DNA from: Acidovorax defluvii
GTDB lineage: Bacteria > Pseudomonadota > Gammaproteobacteria > Burkholderiales > Burkholderiaceae_C
Direction: 5' to 3'
DNA length: 64,000 nt
Assembly (NCBI GenBank): GCA_003268905.1
Contig: QLTU01000019.1
Location: forward strand, 1 to 64,000
The notes under the pieces were generated by a model. That model saw only the letters and a list, made by a program, of their open reading frames with translations, was not told the DNA's origin and made no database searches. Both the position numbers and the translations under genes were made by a program. This document shows, one piece after another, positions 33,642 through 43,474 of this stretch. Numbering within the stretch: position 1 is the stretch's first letter; every line of letters starts with the position of its first letter.

Positions 33642-34028
33642 ATGCTGAATGTTCTGTCCATCTGTATCGGCGCCAGCCTCGGCGCCCTGGCCCGCTGGCG
33701 CCTGGGCGTGTGGCTCAGCGGGCCCGGCGCGCTGCTGCCCTGGGGCACCCTGGCGGCCAATCTGCTCGGCGGCTACCTCATCGGCGTGTGCGTGGCGGCT
33801 TTCCAGGCCCTGCCGCAGATCGACCCCGCCTGGCGCCTGGCGCTGGTCACGGGGTTTCTGGGGGCGCTGACCACGTTTTCCAGCTTTTCGGCCGAGGTGG
33901 TGACCATGCTGCAGCAGCAACGCTACCTGCTGGCAGCCGGCACCACCGGGCTGCATCTGGGGGGCTCGCTGCTCATGACACTCTTGGGCCTGCAGACGGT
34001 GGCACTGGCGCTGGCCAGCCGCCCCTGA
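33642..34028 (+). CDS. crcB: Fluoride channel CrcB/Fluc
   Basis: A 128-residue inner-membrane protein that exports fluoride as an antiparallel dimer. Four helices are visible. GASLGALARWRLGVWL holds the conserved Arg, WGTLAANLLGGYLIGV the conserved Asn, and TGFLGALTTFSSFSAEVVTM the Phe-box and Thr/Ser lining. Start at MLNVLSICIGASLG; upstream codons of the same frame are not CrcB-like. I found no fluoride riboswitch fold upstream. Confidence 0.93.
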   Translation: MLNVLSICIGASLGALARWRLGVWLSGPGALLPWGTLAANLLGGYLIGVCVAAFQALPQIDPAWRLALVTGFLGALTTFSSFSAEVVTMLQQQRYLLAAGTTGLHLGGSLLMTLLGLQTVALALASRP

Positions 34029-34089
34029 CCGTTGGGCCAGCCCACAGCGCGGCGCGCACCCGGCCTCCCGGTCATTTTGACCTGCAGCG

Positions 34090-34167
34090 CAATAAGTTAC
34101 TATCTTTTTAATAGCTTATGACGCACGTCTGTAAAGCGCAACAGCACTGTTGGCCCTAAAATCCTGC
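34090..34167 (+). repeat. Two-hairpin interspersed repeat (crcB-LOG gene)
   Basis: TTACTATCTTTTTAATAGCT then TATGACGCACGTCTGTAAAG and CGCAACAGCACTGTTGGCCC. The second hairpin is degenerate. Confidence 0.65.
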
Positions 34168-34248
34168 AAGGCCCGCCGCTCCAATGGCTGGCCCCTGTCA
34201 CAACCCTACTCTCTCAGTCCGGCCCCCGCCGCGACGTCTGGAATCCCC

Positions 34249-35112
34249 ATGGAAGCCAACACCCAACTCAACGAACGCCGCCTGGCCGATGCCTGGGCCG
34301 AGCTGCACGCGCACGCCAACAACGACAACCCCCTGCACGCCGATGCCTACCGCCTCGCGTTTGCCGACCCCGAGTTCTTGTTCCGCCGTGAAACGCGCGG
34401 CATCCGGTTCCAGCTGGAAATGCTCAAGCCCGACCTGGGCCAGGCCGAGCAAGGCATCGAGAACACCGTGGTGGTGTATGGCAGCGCACGCTTTTTGGCG
34501 CCCGACGAGGCGGCCGCCCTGCTCAGCGAAGCCGAGGCCAGCGGCGACGAAGAACAGCTGCAGCGCGCGCGCCGTGCCGTGCGCAACGCGCGCTACTACG
34601 ACCTTGCCCGCCAGTTTGCCGGCTTGGTGGCCGACCACAGCGAACGCCAGCGCCCGGCCGACCGCATCTACATCTGCACGGGCGGCGGCCCCGGCATCAT
34701 GGAGGCCGCCAACCGGGGCGCCCACGAGGCGGGCGCGCTGAACGTGGGTCTGAACATCGGCCTGCCGCATGAGCAAAGCGGCAACCGCTTCATATCGCCT
34801 TCGCTGAGCTTCAAGTTCCACTACTTTGCCCTGCGCAAGATGCACTTCATGATGCGCGCCAAGGCGCTGGTGGTGTTCCCCGGCGGCTTTGGCACCCTTG
34901 ATGAACTGTTCGAGGTGCTCACGCTGGTGCAAACCCGCAAGGCCAAGCCGGTACCCATCGTGCTGTTTGGCACCGACTACTGGAAGCGCCTCATCAACTT
35001 TGACGTGATGGTGGAAGAAGGCACCATTTCGGCCAAGGACCTGGAGCTGTTCCACTACACCGATGACCCGCAGGAAGCCTGGGGCCTGATCAAGGCTTTT
35101 TACAAGCTCTGA
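34249..35112 (+). CDS. LOG-family nucleotide 5'-monophosphate phosphoribohydrolase-like protein
   Basis: A 287-residue soluble protein of the TIGR00730/LOG (formerly lysine decarboxylase-like) family. The signature is split between YICTGGGPGIMEAANRGAHE and LVVFPGGFGTLDELFEVLTL, which hold the phosphate-binding GGGxGIM and PGGxGTxDE motifs. Known members split ribose-5-phosphate from nucleoside monophosphates or cytokinin precursors; the substrate here is not clear. It has an N-terminal extension of about 80 residues compared with plant LOG. The start at MEANTQLNERRLAD follows from where the helical N-terminus begins. Confidence 0.85.
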   Translation: MEANTQLNERRLADAWAELHAHANNDNPLHADAYRLAFADPEFLFRRETRGIRFQLEMLKPDLGQAEQGIENTVVVYGSARFLAPDEAAALLSEAEASGDEEQLQRARRAVRNARYYDLARQFAGLVADHSERQRPADRIYICTGGGPGIMEAANRGAHEAGALNVGLNIGLPHEQSGNRFISPSLSFKFHYFALRKMHFMMRAKALVVFPGGFGTLDELFEVLTLVQTRKAKPVPIVLFGTDYWKRLINFDVMVEEGTISAKDLELFHYTDDPQEAWGLIKAFYKL

Positions 35113-35146
35113 GACCCCTTCGCCACCCGGCGGGCCGGGAGCCGGC

Positions 35147-37009
35147 TCAGGTCAGATCGTCCTCGGGATCCAGTCCGGTGAGCGCCGCGGTGTGGCCACG
35201 CGCCAGCGGCACGGCCGTATCGGGCGCAGGAAGGTCCTGCACGTCGCGCAGCTTGCGCTGAATGGCGCGGGTGCGCACGCCCACCTCGTCAAACTTCTTG
35301 GCGGCGGCGTCGATGGATTTTTTGGTGGCCTCGACCACATCGCCAAACTTGGCGAACTCGGTCTTGACCATGCCCAGCAGGCTCCACACCTCGGACGAGC
35401 GCTTTTCAATCGCCAGCGTCTTGAAGCCCATCTGCAGGCTGTTGAGCATGGCGGCCAGGTTGGCCGGGCCGGTGATCATCACGCGGCAGTCGTTCTGCAC
35501 GGCCTCCACCAGGCCGGGGCGGCGCATCACCTCGGCAAACAGGCCCTCGGTGGGCAAATACAACACGGCAAAGTCAGTGGTGTGCGGGGGCGATACATAT
35601 TTGGCAAAGATCTTCTTTGCCTCCAGCTTGATGGAGGTCTCGAACGCGTTGCCCGCCGACAGGATGGCGGCCTTGTCGGCGGCGTCCTGCGCGTCCATGA
35701 GCCGCTGGTATTGCTCCACGGGGTACTTGGAGTCGATGGGCAGCCACACCGGATGCTCGTCGTTTTTGCCCGGCAGGCGGATGGCAAATTCGACCAGCTC
35801 GTCACTGCCTGGCACGGTCTTGACGTTGCGCGCGAACTGGTCGGGCGTGAGCACGTTGTCGATGATGGCCCCAAGCTGCATTTCGCCCCAGGTGCCGCGC
35901 GACTTCACGTTGGTCATCACGCGCTTGAGGTCACCCACGCTGCCCGCCAGCGTCTGCATCTCGCCCAGGCCCTTGTGCACTTGTTCGAGCCGGTCGCTCA
36001 CCAGCTTGAACGATTCGCCCAGGCGCTGCTCCAGCGTGGCGTGCAGCTTTTCGTCCACGGTGCGGCGCATTTCTTCGAGTTTGGTGGCGTTGTCGGCCTG
36101 GATGGCGCCCAGGCGTTCGTTGAGCGCCGTGCGCAGCTGCTCGGCGTTGTGCTGGCTGCCCTGCACCAGGCCGGTGAGCTGCTGCGACACCGCGTCTTGC
36201 AGCACCGAGAACTGGTTCTTGATCTGGTAGCTGTTGCCTTCGAGCTGGTCCTTGAGCGCGGTCGACATGGTGCCCAGCTGGCTCTGGATGTCGGCCTTGA
36301 GCGAGTCGAGCGTGATGCGCGTGGCGGCCGTCAGCGCCTCGAAACGCTCTTGAATGCGCTTTTCAAACAGCGCTGCGCTCTCGCCCATGGCCTCGCGCGA
36401 CTTGACGCTCTCAAAGGCCAAGGCGGCCGTGGTGGTGGTGAGCTCGGTGCGAAAACCCACCAGTGTGGCCGACAGCTCGGTGCGCGCGGTGGCGGCATCG
36501 GCCTGGCCCTGCGCCAGGTGGGCCAGCAGCGCCTTGCTGCTTTCTTCCAGGCGCCCGGCCACGGCCTGCTGCAGACCATCAAAGCGCTGGGCCAGCGAGG
36601 CATCCAGCGCGGTCTGGCGCTGGGTCAGGGCGGCGTCGAACACCGACAGGCGCTGCTCCAGCCGCCCCTCGAACACGCCAAAGGCCGCCAGCAATTCGGA
36701 GCGGCTGTTGCGCGATTCGGTCACGGCCTGGGCCAGGCGCTCGTCCACGGCGTGGCGCAGGGTTTCGAGCGTGGTTTGCGTGGTTTGTGTGAAACCGCTG
36801 AGCTGGTGGGCCAGCGCATCCATGGCGCCATCGTTCTTGGCCACGGCCAGTTGCGTGGCCTGTGCAGTGCCTTCCAGCACCTGCAGCCGCGCCAGCCACT
36901 CGGGCGGCAAGTCCACACGGGGGCGGCGCACCAGCAACAGCACCAAAAGCAGCAGCACCAGGGCCAGCGCGGCCAACAAAACAAGCGTGTCAGCAGTCAA
37001 GGTATTCAC
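35147..37009 (-). CDS. rmuC: DNA recombination protein RmuC
   Basis: A 620-residue protein with one N-terminal membrane helix (LVLLAALALVLLLLVLLLVR), a very long Gln/Ala/Glu-rich coiled coil (about residues 40-330), then the conserved RmuC nuclease-like domain (about 350-590) with SRGTWGEMQLGAIIDNVLTP, IDSKYPVEQYQRLMDA and FAVLYLPTEGLFAEVMRRPG. Members limit recombination at inverted repeats. This one is longer than E. coli RmuC (475) mainly because of the coiled coil. A repeat element lies directly upstream of the start. Confidence 0.93.
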   Translation of the reverse strand: MNTLTADTLVLLAALALVLLLLVLLLVRRPRVDLPPEWLARLQVLEGTAQATQLAVAKNDGAMDALAHQLSGFTQTTQTTLETLRHAVDERLAQAVTESRNSRSELLAAFGVFEGRLEQRLSVFDAALTQRQTALDASLAQRFDGLQQAVAGRLEESSKALLAHLAQGQADAATARTELSATLVGFRTELTTTTAALAFESVKSREAMGESAALFEKRIQERFEALTAATRITLDSLKADIQSQLGTMSTALKDQLEGNSYQIKNQFSVLQDAVSQQLTGLVQGSQHNAEQLRTALNERLGAIQADNATKLEEMRRTVDEKLHATLEQRLGESFKLVSDRLEQVHKGLGEMQTLAGSVGDLKRVMTNVKSRGTWGEMQLGAIIDNVLTPDQFARNVKTVPGSDELVEFAIRLPGKNDEHPVWLPIDSKYPVEQYQRLMDAQDAADKAAILSAGNAFETSIKLEAKKIFAKYVSPPHTTDFAVLYLPTEGLFAEVMRRPGLVEAVQNDCRVMITGPANLAAMLNSLQMGFKTLAIEKRSSEVWSLLGMVKTEFAKFGDVVEATKKSIDAAAKKFDEVGVRTRAIQRKLRDVQDLPAPDTAVPLARGHTAALTGLDPEDDLT

Positions 37010-37079
37010 TATTATATTTATAGCATCTTGCGCTTATCCCATAAGCGCTAGAGGCCAATTTGATTCAAATTTCAGGCAG
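37007..37079 (+). repeat. Two-hairpin interspersed repeat (rmuC upstream)
   Basis: The best second hairpin of the family: GCGCTTATCCCATAAGCGC is a perfect palindrome. It is preceded by TATTATATTTATAGCATCTT and followed by TAGAGGCCAATTTGATTCAA. It covers the first base pairs of rmuC and runs up to the end of the reductase gene. Confidence 0.85.
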
Positions 37080-38061
37080 ATCGCATCGCAGCCGGCTGGT
37101 TCACCGGCGTGAGCGGGCCGCGCCCGTCAAAAAAGGCGATCAGGTTGTCGGCCGCCAGGTTGGCCATGGCCAGGCGCGTGGGCACGGTGGCGCTGGCGAT
37201 GTGCGGCGTGAGCACCACATTGGGCACCGTCAGCAGATCGGGGTGCACGCTGGGCTCACCCTCGAACACATCCAGGCCCGCCGCCGCAATGCGCCGTTCA
37301 CGCAGCGCCACGGCCAGGGCCGCATCGTCCACGATGCCGCCGCGCGCAATGTTGATGAGCGTGGCCGTGGGTTTCATCAGTGCCAGCTCGGCCGCGCCAA
37401 TGGTGTGGTGCGATGCCGGGGTGTACGGCAGCACCAGCACCACATGGTCGGCCGTGCGCAGCAGCTCGTCTTTTTCGACATAGCGGGCCTTGCATTCGCC
37501 CTCCAGCTGCGGCGACAGGCGCGAGCGGTTGTGATAGACCACGTTCATGCCAAAGCCGTGCGCCCCGCGCTTGGCAATGCCCTGCCCGATGCGGCCCATG
37601 CCGATGATGCCCAGCGTGCTGCCGTGGATGTCGCTGCCCGCAAACATGTCGTAGCGCCAGGTGGTCCACTTGCCGGCGCGCAGGAAATGTTCGCTCTCGG
37701 TCAGGCGGCGGGCCGTGGCCATGAGCAACGCAAAGCCGAAGTCGGCCGTGGTTTCGGTCAGCACGTCGGGGGTGTTGGTGCCCTGCACGCCGGCGGCGGT
37801 CATGGCATCTACATCAAAGTTGTTGTAGCCCACAGCCATGTTGGCCACGATTTTCAGGCGCGGCGCGGCAGCGATGAGGGCGGCGTCGATGCGCTGGCTG
37901 CCGGTGGTGAAGGCGCCGTCCTTGTCGGCCAGCCGCGCGGCCAGCTCGTGGGGAGACCAGATCACATCATCGGGGTTGGATTCGACCTCGAAATGCTGCG
38001 CCAGGCGCTCCACCACCTCAGGAAAAATCGCGCGGGCAACCAGGATGCGGGGCTTGCTCAT
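37072..38061 (-). CDS. Glyoxylate/hydroxypyruvate reductase, D-2-hydroxyacid dehydrogenase family
   Basis: A 329-residue NAD(P)H-dependent enzyme that probably reduces glyoxylate or hydroxypyruvate (GhrB/GyaR type). The Rossmann motif STLGIIGMGRIGQGIAKRG is clear, with the catalytic Arg in NIARGGIVDD, Glu in DVFEGEPS and His in LTPHIASATV. The N-terminal VGYNNFDVDAMTAAGVQGTN and DVLTETTADFGFALLMATAR are family motifs. Substrate assignment among close D-hydroxyacid dehydrogenases is by resemblance only. Confidence 0.88.
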   Translation of the reverse strand: MSKPRILVARAIFPEVVERLAQHFEVESNPDDVIWSPHELAARLADKDGAFTTGSQRIDAALIAAAPRLKIVANMAVGYNNFDVDAMTAAGVQGTNTPDVLTETTADFGFALLMATARRLTESEHFLRAGKWTTWRYDMFAGSDIHGSTLGIIGMGRIGQGIAKRGAHGFGMNVVYHNRSRLSPQLEGECKARYVEKDELLRTADHVVLVLPYTPASHHTIGAAELALMKPTATLINIARGGIVDDAALAVALRERRIAAAGLDVFEGEPSVHPDLLTVPNVVLTPHIASATVPTRLAMANLAADNLIAFFDGRGPLTPVNQPAAMRSA

Positions 38062-38117
38062 TTTTCTTCTCCAATGTGTTGTGCGTCAATCACAGCTGAT
38101 GAAACTGGCGCGATCCA

Positions 38118-38226
38118 GGCCGGGGCCGCCGAGCAAGGGCCGCCCTGCAGCGAGGGCGGCGTCCCCCTTCCCGCAGCGCGTAGCGATGCGAGAGAAGGGG
38201 GAAGCGGCAAAGTCGCTCAGGGGGAT
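38118..38226 (-). repeat. GC-rich intergenic repeat (family B), reverse orientation
   Basis: On the minus strand it reads CCCCCTGAGCGACTTTGCCG, then CTTCCCCCTTCTCTCGCATC and GGGAAGGGGGACGCCGCCCT. The opening matches the copy after tyrA at 16457. It ends directly at the last codons of the NhaD-like gene and may act as its terminator. Confidence 0.6.
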
Positions 38227-38231
38227 GTACT

Positions 38232-39641
38232 TCACTTGAACCAGATGAAGGTCATGACAATGAACAAGGGCACGAGGATGCCACCGGACCACAGCATGTA
38301 GCCAAAGAAGCTGGGCATCTTCACGCCGCGGTCTTCGGCAATGGCTTTGACCATCAGGTTGGGTGCGTTGCCGATGTAGGTGTTGGCGCCCATGAACACG
38401 GCGCCCGCCGAAATAGCGGCCAACGTGGGGGCCAGCGTGGTCATGAGCACGGCCGGATCGCCCCCGGCGGTATTGAAGAACACCAGGTAAGTGGGGGCGT
38501 TGTCCAGAAACGAAGACAGCGCACCGGTGGCCCAGAAATACATCGCCGGATCGGGCGATCCGTCAGGCCGCGTGACGGCGGCCACGATGGCGCCAAACGG
38601 CCCGTTGAGGCCCGCCTTGAGCATGGCGATCACGGGAATGATGGTCAGGAAGATGCCCGCAAACAGCTTGGCCACCTCCTGCATGGGCCCCCAGCCGAAC
38701 TGGTTGTCGGCATGGACTTTTTTCGGCGTGAGCCAGAGCGAGGCCAGCGTGACGATGACCAGGCCCACATCGCGCACGATGCCGGGCAATCCCACCTCGG
38801 TACCCGCGATGTTGAACACCACCGACGACTTCCAGAATCCGCTGAGCAGCACCAGCGCCACCACCCCACCCAGCAAGGCAAAGTTGACCTTGCCATCAAA
38901 ACCAATATCGCGGGTGTCGGGCGTCGGGTCTTGCGGTGTCACCTCTTTGTGGCGGCGGTAGTACCAGCTGTCAAGCGCATAAAACAGCACCAGCAAAACG
39001 CCTACCAGAAACAGCGTCTCCTGGTAGATGTGCCCTACCGTCCAGAAGAAATCCACGCCTTTCAAAAAGCCCAGAAACAGCGGCGGATCACCCAGCGGCG
39101 TGAGCGAGCCACCCGCATTCGACACGATGAAGATGAAGAACACCACCACATGGGCCACATGCTTGCGGTTGTCGTTGGCGCGGATCAGGGGGCGAATCAG
39201 CAGCATCGATGCCCCCGTAGTCCCCATGAAACTGGCCAGCACGGCGCCAATGGCCAGGATGGCCGTGTTGAGCCCCGGGCTGCCATGCAGGTTGCCGCGG
39301 ATGTAGATGCCACCCGACACCGCAAACAGCGCGGTGAGCAAAATGACGAAGGGAATGTATTCGGCCAGCAGCGCATGCACGAAGCTGGCGCCGGCCACCC
39401 CGGGGCCAAACACCACGGCAAACGGCACCAGAAACGCCAGCCCCCAGGCCGCCGCCACCTTGCCAAAATGGTGGTGCCAGAAAATGGGGGCAAACAGGGG
39501 CACCAGCGCAATCGACAGCAACAGGCCGGCAAACGGCACGCCCCACAGCATCGAAATGCTGCCGCCATCAAGGTCGGCGGCAAAGGCCAGGCCAGGCAAC
39601 GCGAACAGGGCGATCGAGGTCAACCAGCGTGAAATCTTCAT
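38232..39641 (-). CDS. Sodium/proton antiporter, NhaD/ArsB superfamily
   Basis: A 469-residue membrane protein with a cleavable signal-like N-terminus (TSIALFALPGLAFAAD) and about a dozen further helices. NTAILAIGAVLASFMGTTGA and IFIVSNAGGSLTPLGDPPLF then LGFLKGVDFFWTV are the conserved ion-transporter motifs, repeated as ALSSFLDNAPTYLVFF and GANTYIGNAPNLMVKA in the second half. The ATG at 39641 has a GGAG site and begins the signal sequence. Cation specificity is inferred from annotated relatives; a carboxylate carrier of the same superfamily is an alternative. Confidence 0.82.
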   Translation of the reverse strand: MKISRWLTSIALFALPGLAFAADLDGGSISMLWGVPFAGLLLSIALVPLFAPIFWHHHFGKVAAAWGLAFLVPFAVVFGPGVAGASFVHALLAEYIPFVILLTALFAVSGGIYIRGNLHGSPGLNTAILAIGAVLASFMGTTGASMLLIRPLIRANDNRKHVAHVVVFFIFIVSNAGGSLTPLGDPPLFLGFLKGVDFFWTVGHIYQETLFLVGVLLVLFYALDSWYYRRHKEVTPQDPTPDTRDIGFDGKVNFALLGGVVALVLLSGFWKSSVVFNIAGTEVGLPGIVRDVGLVIVTLASLWLTPKKVHADNQFGWGPMQEVAKLFAGIFLTIIPVIAMLKAGLNGPFGAIVAAVTRPDGSPDPAMYFWATGALSSFLDNAPTYLVFFNTAGGDPAVLMTTLAPTLAAISAGAVFMGANTYIGNAPNLMVKAIAEDRGVKMPSFFGYMLWSGGILVPLFIVMTFIWFK

Positions 39642-39717
39642 GGATTTGTCTCCTTCTTTCGTTCTTGTTGAGCGTGGGCTTTGGCCACGCACGGAGTGGG
39701 CAGCGTGTTTTACGTCA

Positions 39718-40926
39718 TCAGGGCACCGAGGGAATCTCGAATACCTGGCGCAGGTAGGCCAGGTATTTTTCGTCATCGCACATGCCCTTGCCGGGCGCGT
39801 CAGACACCTTGGCCACCGGCTGGTCGTTGCAGCGCGTCATCTTGATGACCACCTGCAGCGGCTCGTAACCGAGGTCGTTGGTGAGGTTGGTGCCAATGCC
39901 AAACGCCAGCTGGCAGCGCCCCCGGAACTGCTGGTACAGCTCGATGGTGCGCGGCACCGTGAGGGCGTCACTGAAGATCAGTGTTTTGGTCAGCGGGTCC
40001 ACGCGGTTCTTGCGGTAGTGGTCGAGCAGGCGCTCGCCCCAGGCAAACGGGTCGCCGCTGTCATGCCGGGCGCCGTCAAAGAGCTTGCAGAAATACAGGT
40101 CGAAGTCGCGCAGAAAGGCGCTCATGCCATACACGTCGGACAGCGCAATGCCCAGGTCGCCCCGGTATTCCTTGGCCCACATTTCAAAGCCGAACACCTG
40201 GCTGTCGCGCAGGCGCGGGCCGAGCGCCTGGCAGGCCTGCAGGTATTCGTGCGCCATGGTTCCCAGCGGCGTCACGCCCAGCTTCATGGCATAGAGCACA
40301 TTGCTGGTGCCCGCAAACTGGCCCGGACCAGGCGGTGCCCCCGGGCGGCGGTCGCCCGTGCCCAGGCGGGCCACCAGCACGCGCAGCAGCTCCTCGTGCC
40401 ATGCGCGGCTGAAGCGCCGGCGCGTGCCGTAGTCGGCAATCTTGAGGTCGGCCAGGCCCTCGGCTTGCAGCTGCGCAATCTTGGTGTCAAGGCGCCGGCG
40501 GCCACCGGGGAAATCAGGCACCTTTTGCGTATTGCGAAAGTACACCTCGTTCACGATGGCCAGCACCGGAATCTCGAACAGGATGGTGTGCAGCCAGGGC
40601 CCGCGGATGGTGATGTCGATCTCACCCGAGGGCTGCGGCGTGACGGTGATGTATTTCTCGTTCAGCCGGAACAGGCCGAGAAAATCCACAAAATCGCTCT
40701 TGATGAAACGCAGCGAGCGCAAGTAAGCGAGCTCGTCATCCTGAAACTGCAGACTGCACAGCGACCGGATCTCTGCCCGAATCTCGGCCACAAAAGGCGC
40801 CAGCTGCACGCCGGGGTTGCGGCACTTGAATTTGTATTCAACCTGCGCCCCCGGAAACTGGTGCAGCACCACCTGCATCATGGTGAACTTGTACAGATCG
40901 GTGTCGAGCAGGCTGGTAATGATCAT
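39718..40926 (-). CDS. pncB: Nicotinate phosphoribosyltransferase
   Basis: A 402-residue NAD-salvage enzyme that makes nicotinate mononucleotide from nicotinate and PRPP with ATP. Motifs: [20 protein letters not shown] at the N-terminus, YRFKCRN-like [48 protein letters not shown], and the PRPP-binding [17 protein letters not shown]. Length fits the PncB I family. It lies upstream of the NhaD-like gene with a 76-bp gap. Confidence 0.96.
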   Translation of the reverse strand: MIITSLLDTDLYKFTMMQVVLHQFPGAQVEYKFKCRNPGVQLAPFVAEIRAEIRSLCSLQFQDDELAYLRSLRFIKSDFVDFLGLFRLNEKYITVTPQPSGEIDITIRGPWLHTILFEIPVLAIVNEVYFRNTQKVPDFPGGRRRLDTKIAQLQAEGLADLKIADYGTRRRFSRAWHEELLRVLVARLGTGDRRPGAPPGPGQFAGTSNVLYAMKLGVTPLGTMAHEYLQACQALGPRLRDSQVFGFEMWAKEYRGDLGIALSDVYGMSAFLRDFDLYFCKLFDGARHDSGDPFAWGERLLDHYRKNRVDPLTKTLIFSDALTVPRTIELYQQFRGRCQLAFGIGTNLTNDLGYEPLQVVIKMTRCNDQPVAKVSDAPGKGMCDDEKYLAYLRQVFEIPSVP

Positions 40927-41069
40927 GGTGGAACGGGGCCACGGCGGGGCGGCCCGGGGGTGCAGAAACCATCGCTGGTGAGACCAGGGAGCCCAAAGTG
41001 TAGGCCATCAGGCGCGTACAGCCACCCTTCAGAGACACTGAACGCCCCCGGTTGCCAGTTATGTGTCAA

Positions 41070-41129
41070 AGATGCCTCTAGCGCTCACACATAAAGCGCA
41101 AGCAGCTATGCTTTATATAGCAATTTTTT
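41070..41129 (-). repeat. Two-hairpin interspersed repeat (reverse orientation)
   Basis: The minus strand reads TTGCTATATAAAGCATAGCT, then GCTTGCGCTTTATGTGTGAG and CGCTAGAGGC. It is the only copy in the reverse orientation, and lies at the 3' end of the thioesterase gene. Confidence 0.8.
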
Positions 41130-41611
41130 CAAACGGCAACCCCCAGCGCCTGCAGCACGGCACGCAGCCGCTCGGGCACCGGCACAGGACGGCGCGTGGC
41201 GCGGTCCACATAAACATGGATGAAATGCCCGGCGGCGGCGCACAACGGCTCGCCCTGGGCAAACAACCCCACCTCATAACGCACGCTGGAGCCCCCCAGC
41301 CGCGCCACACGGATGCCCGCCTCCACCGTCTGCGGAAACGCCAGTGGGGCAAAATAATTGCATTGGGTTTCGATCACCAGGCCAATGGTTTCACCGGCGT
41401 GGATATCCAGCACGCCCTGCTCTATCAAGTGGGCGTTGACGGCCGTGTCGAACCAGCTGTAATACACGACATTGTTCACATGGCCGTAGACATCGTTGTC
41501 CATCCAGCGGGTGCTGATGGGGCGGAAGGCCCGATAGGCGCTGCGCGGTTGCGGCGCAGGGCGCGCTGGCTGGGCAGGCTGAGCAGCCAGGGAAGTGGTG
41601 GCAGTGGTCAT
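41129..41611 (-). CDS. Acyl-CoA thioesterase, hotdog (4HBT) family
   Basis: A 160-residue hotdog-fold thioesterase. The active-site helix reads [20 protein letters not shown] with the catalytic Asp, and [16 protein letters not shown]-like and [20 protein letters not shown] segments follow. The first 25 residues are an Ala/Pro-rich extension. Its start overlaps the stop of the deacetylase-like gene by four bases, so the two form an operon. Likely substrates are acyl-CoA thioesters in lipid or PHB metabolism, but none can be fixed. Confidence 0.85.
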   Translation of the reverse strand: MTTATTSLAAQPAQPARPAPQPRSAYRAFRPISTRWMDNDVYGHVNNVVYYSWFDTAVNAHLIEQGVLDIHAGETIGLVIETQCNYFAPLAFPQTVEAGIRVARLGGSSVRYEVGLFAQGEPLCAAAGHFIHVYVDRATRRPVPVPERLRAVLQALGVAV

Positions 41612-42549
41612 GGCCGCACATTCTGCCAGCGCGCGTGGTATTGCAGGGCCACCCTCCAGGTGGCCAGCTGCGCCTGCAGGGTGTCGGCCATGTCACGGCC
41701 ATAGCCCCCGGCCATCGTGAAGGCCAGTGGCACGCGGCGCTGCCACGCCCAGTCGAACACCCGGCGGTCACGGGCCTCCAGCCCGTAGTGGCTCAGGGCA
41801 AGGCGGCCAAGCCGGTCACCCACATGGGGATCAGCACCCGCCAGATACAGCACCAGCCCGGGTGCAAAGTGCTGGTCCAGCAAATCCAGCGCCTGCTCCA
41901 GCGCCTGCAGGTATTCATCGTCCGCACAGCCATCGGGCAATTCCACATCCAGGTCGCCCGCCTCCTTGCGAAACGGAAAGTTGCGCGCCCCGTGCAGCGA
42001 CAGCGTGAACACGCTGGCATCGCCGCGAAAGATATGCGCCGTGCCGTTGCCCTGGTGCACGTCCAGGTCGATGACCGCTACGCGCAGCGGCTGCGCCGTG
42101 CCAGCGCCGCACGCACGCTGCCATTCGGACTGCATGAGGCGTGCGGCCACCGCAACGTCGTTGAACACGCAAAATCCGCTGCCTTTGTCGGCATAGGCGT
42201 GGTGCGTGCCGCCGGCCAGATTGCCCGCCAACCCTTCTCGCAGGGCCACGCGGCACGCCGCAATGGTGGCGCCCACCGAGCGCCGGGCACGCTCGGCCAT
42301 CTCCTCGGACCACGGAAAACCGATCTCTCGCTGTGCCGCTGCAGGCAGGGTGCCGGCAGCGATCGCCTGGATGTAGCCTGGCGTGTGGGCCAGGGCCAGC
42401 TCGGCATCTGATGCGGGGGGAGCCACCTGGAGCAGCGCCTGAGGCAATTGCTGCTCCAGCCGGTCACGCAGCAGGCGGTATTTCGCCATGGGAAAGCGGT
42501 GCCCATCAGGCAGGGGCAACACAAAATGGTCTGTGTAATAGGCATGCAT
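41608..42549 (-). CDS. Histone-deacetylase-family (AcuC/HDAC-like) hydrolase
   Basis: A 313-residue zinc amidohydrolase of the class II HDAC type. Key motifs: [20 protein letters not shown] (general-base histidines) and [20 protein letters not shown] (zinc Asp and His), and [20 protein letters not shown] (third zinc Asp). The start [20 protein letters not shown] is the typical N-terminus; the longer frame upstream runs into the regulatory region of the phasin gene. Bacterial members act on acetylpolyamines or acetyl-lysine; the substrate is unknown. Divergent from the phasin gene. Confidence 0.88.
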   Translation of the reverse strand: MHAYYTDHFVLPLPDGHRFPMAKYRLLRDRLEQQLPQALLQVAPPASDAELALAHTPGYIQAIAAGTLPAAAQREIGFPWSEEMAERARRSVGATIAACRVALREGLAGNLAGGTHHAYADKGSGFCVFNDVAVAARLMQSEWQRACGAGTAQPLRVAVIDLDVHQGNGTAHIFRGDASVFTLSLHGARNFPFRKEAGDLDVELPDGCADDEYLQALEQALDLLDQHFAPGLVLYLAGADPHVGDRLGRLALSHYGLEARDRRVFDWAWQRRVPLAFTMAGGYGRDMADTLQAQLATWRVALQYHARWQNVRP

Positions 42550-42596
42550 GACACGATTGTGGCAATCCCGCCCGCGCTGGGGAGTAACCCCTAATA

Positions 42597-42670
42597 TGCT
42601 GCATTGCAACAAAAAATGCTTGCAATTGAACGGTGAGCCCCTAAAATTCAACCCATGCTGCACTGCAACA
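42597..42670 (+). promoter_or_regulatory. Two candidate PhaR operators upstream of the phasin gene
   Basis: TGCTGCATTGCAACA at 42597-42611 and TGCTGCACTGCAACA at 42656-42670 differ in one base and lie 59 bp apart, 82-155 bp before the phasin start. The same core in reverse orientation lies upstream of phaR itself (61724-61736). PhaR proteins are known to bind TGC/GCA-rich sites before phaP and phaR. Confidence 0.7.
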
Positions 42671-42751
42671 TGACTTTACCGAGTCAGGGTCAGCGCAGAT
42701 GTCTGTAAGCCACCCTGACCCATCCGGGTTCCATTTTTTAGGAGATATGAC

Positions 42752-43300
42752 ATGTCGCTGACCGCAGAACAAATCCTGGCATCCCACAAAGCCAACATCG
42801 AAACCCTGTTCGGCCTGACCACCAAGGCGTTCGAAGGCGTGGAAAAGCTGGTTGAACTGAACGTGACCGCTTCGCGCGCTGCCCTGTCGGAAGCCGCCCA
42901 GCACACCCAGGCTGTCTTGGGCGTGAAAGACGCACAAGAACTGCTGGCACTGCAAGCTGGCCTGTTCCAGCCTCTGGCTGAAAAGACCGCCGCCTACAGC
43001 CGTCACCTGTATGACATCGCTTCTGGCACCGGCGCCGAGTTCGGCAAGGCCCTCGAATCGCAAACCACCGATGCCCAAAAGGCATTTACCACCCTGGTGG
43101 ACAGCGCTGCAAAGAACGCCCCCGCCGGCTCTGAAACTGCCGTCGCTGTGATGAAGAGCGCCGTGGCCGCTGCCAACAACGCTTTCGAGTCGGTGCAAAA
43201 GGCCGTCAAGCAAGCTTCTGACGTTGCCGAAGCCAACTTCAATGCCGTCGCCAGCACCGCTGCCGACGCTGCCAAGTCGGCCACTCCCCGCAAGCGTTAA
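42752..43300 (+). CDS. phaP: Phasin, PHB-granule-associated protein
   Basis: A 182-residue amphipathic, Ala-rich helical protein that coats polyhydroxybutyrate granules. The phasin motif is in the N-terminal 100 residues: [39 protein letters not shown] and [20 protein letters not shown]. Strong AGGAGATATGAC site before the ATG. Two likely PhaR boxes lie upstream, so it should be derepressed when PhaR binds nascent PHB. A strong terminator follows. Confidence 0.93.
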   Translation: MSLTAEQILASHKANIETLFGLTTKAFEGVEKLVELNVTASRAALSEAAQHTQAVLGVKDAQELLALQAGLFQPLAEKTAAYSRHLYDIASGTGAEFGKALESQTTDAQKAFTTLVDSAAKNAPAGSETAVAVMKSAVAAANNAFESVQKAVKQASDVAEANFNAVASTAADAAKSATPRKR

Positions 43301-43443
43301 GCAAAACATCGCTGCGCTGCAGAGTGCGAACTCTGGCCAGCCATCAGGGATTTCCCTGATAATACGGACATCGCCCTGGCAACGGGGCATCCAGTTGTCT
43401 CCTTGGATCCTCTCGAAACCCCCGTTTCAGGGATCCTTTTAAA

Positions 43444-43471
43444 GCCCGATCCCAGCATCGGGCTTTTTTTT
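43444..43471 (+). terminator. Terminator after the phasin gene
   Basis: GCCCGAT-CCCAGC-ATCGGGC followed by eight T. Confidence 0.9.
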
Positions 43472-43474
43472 GCC

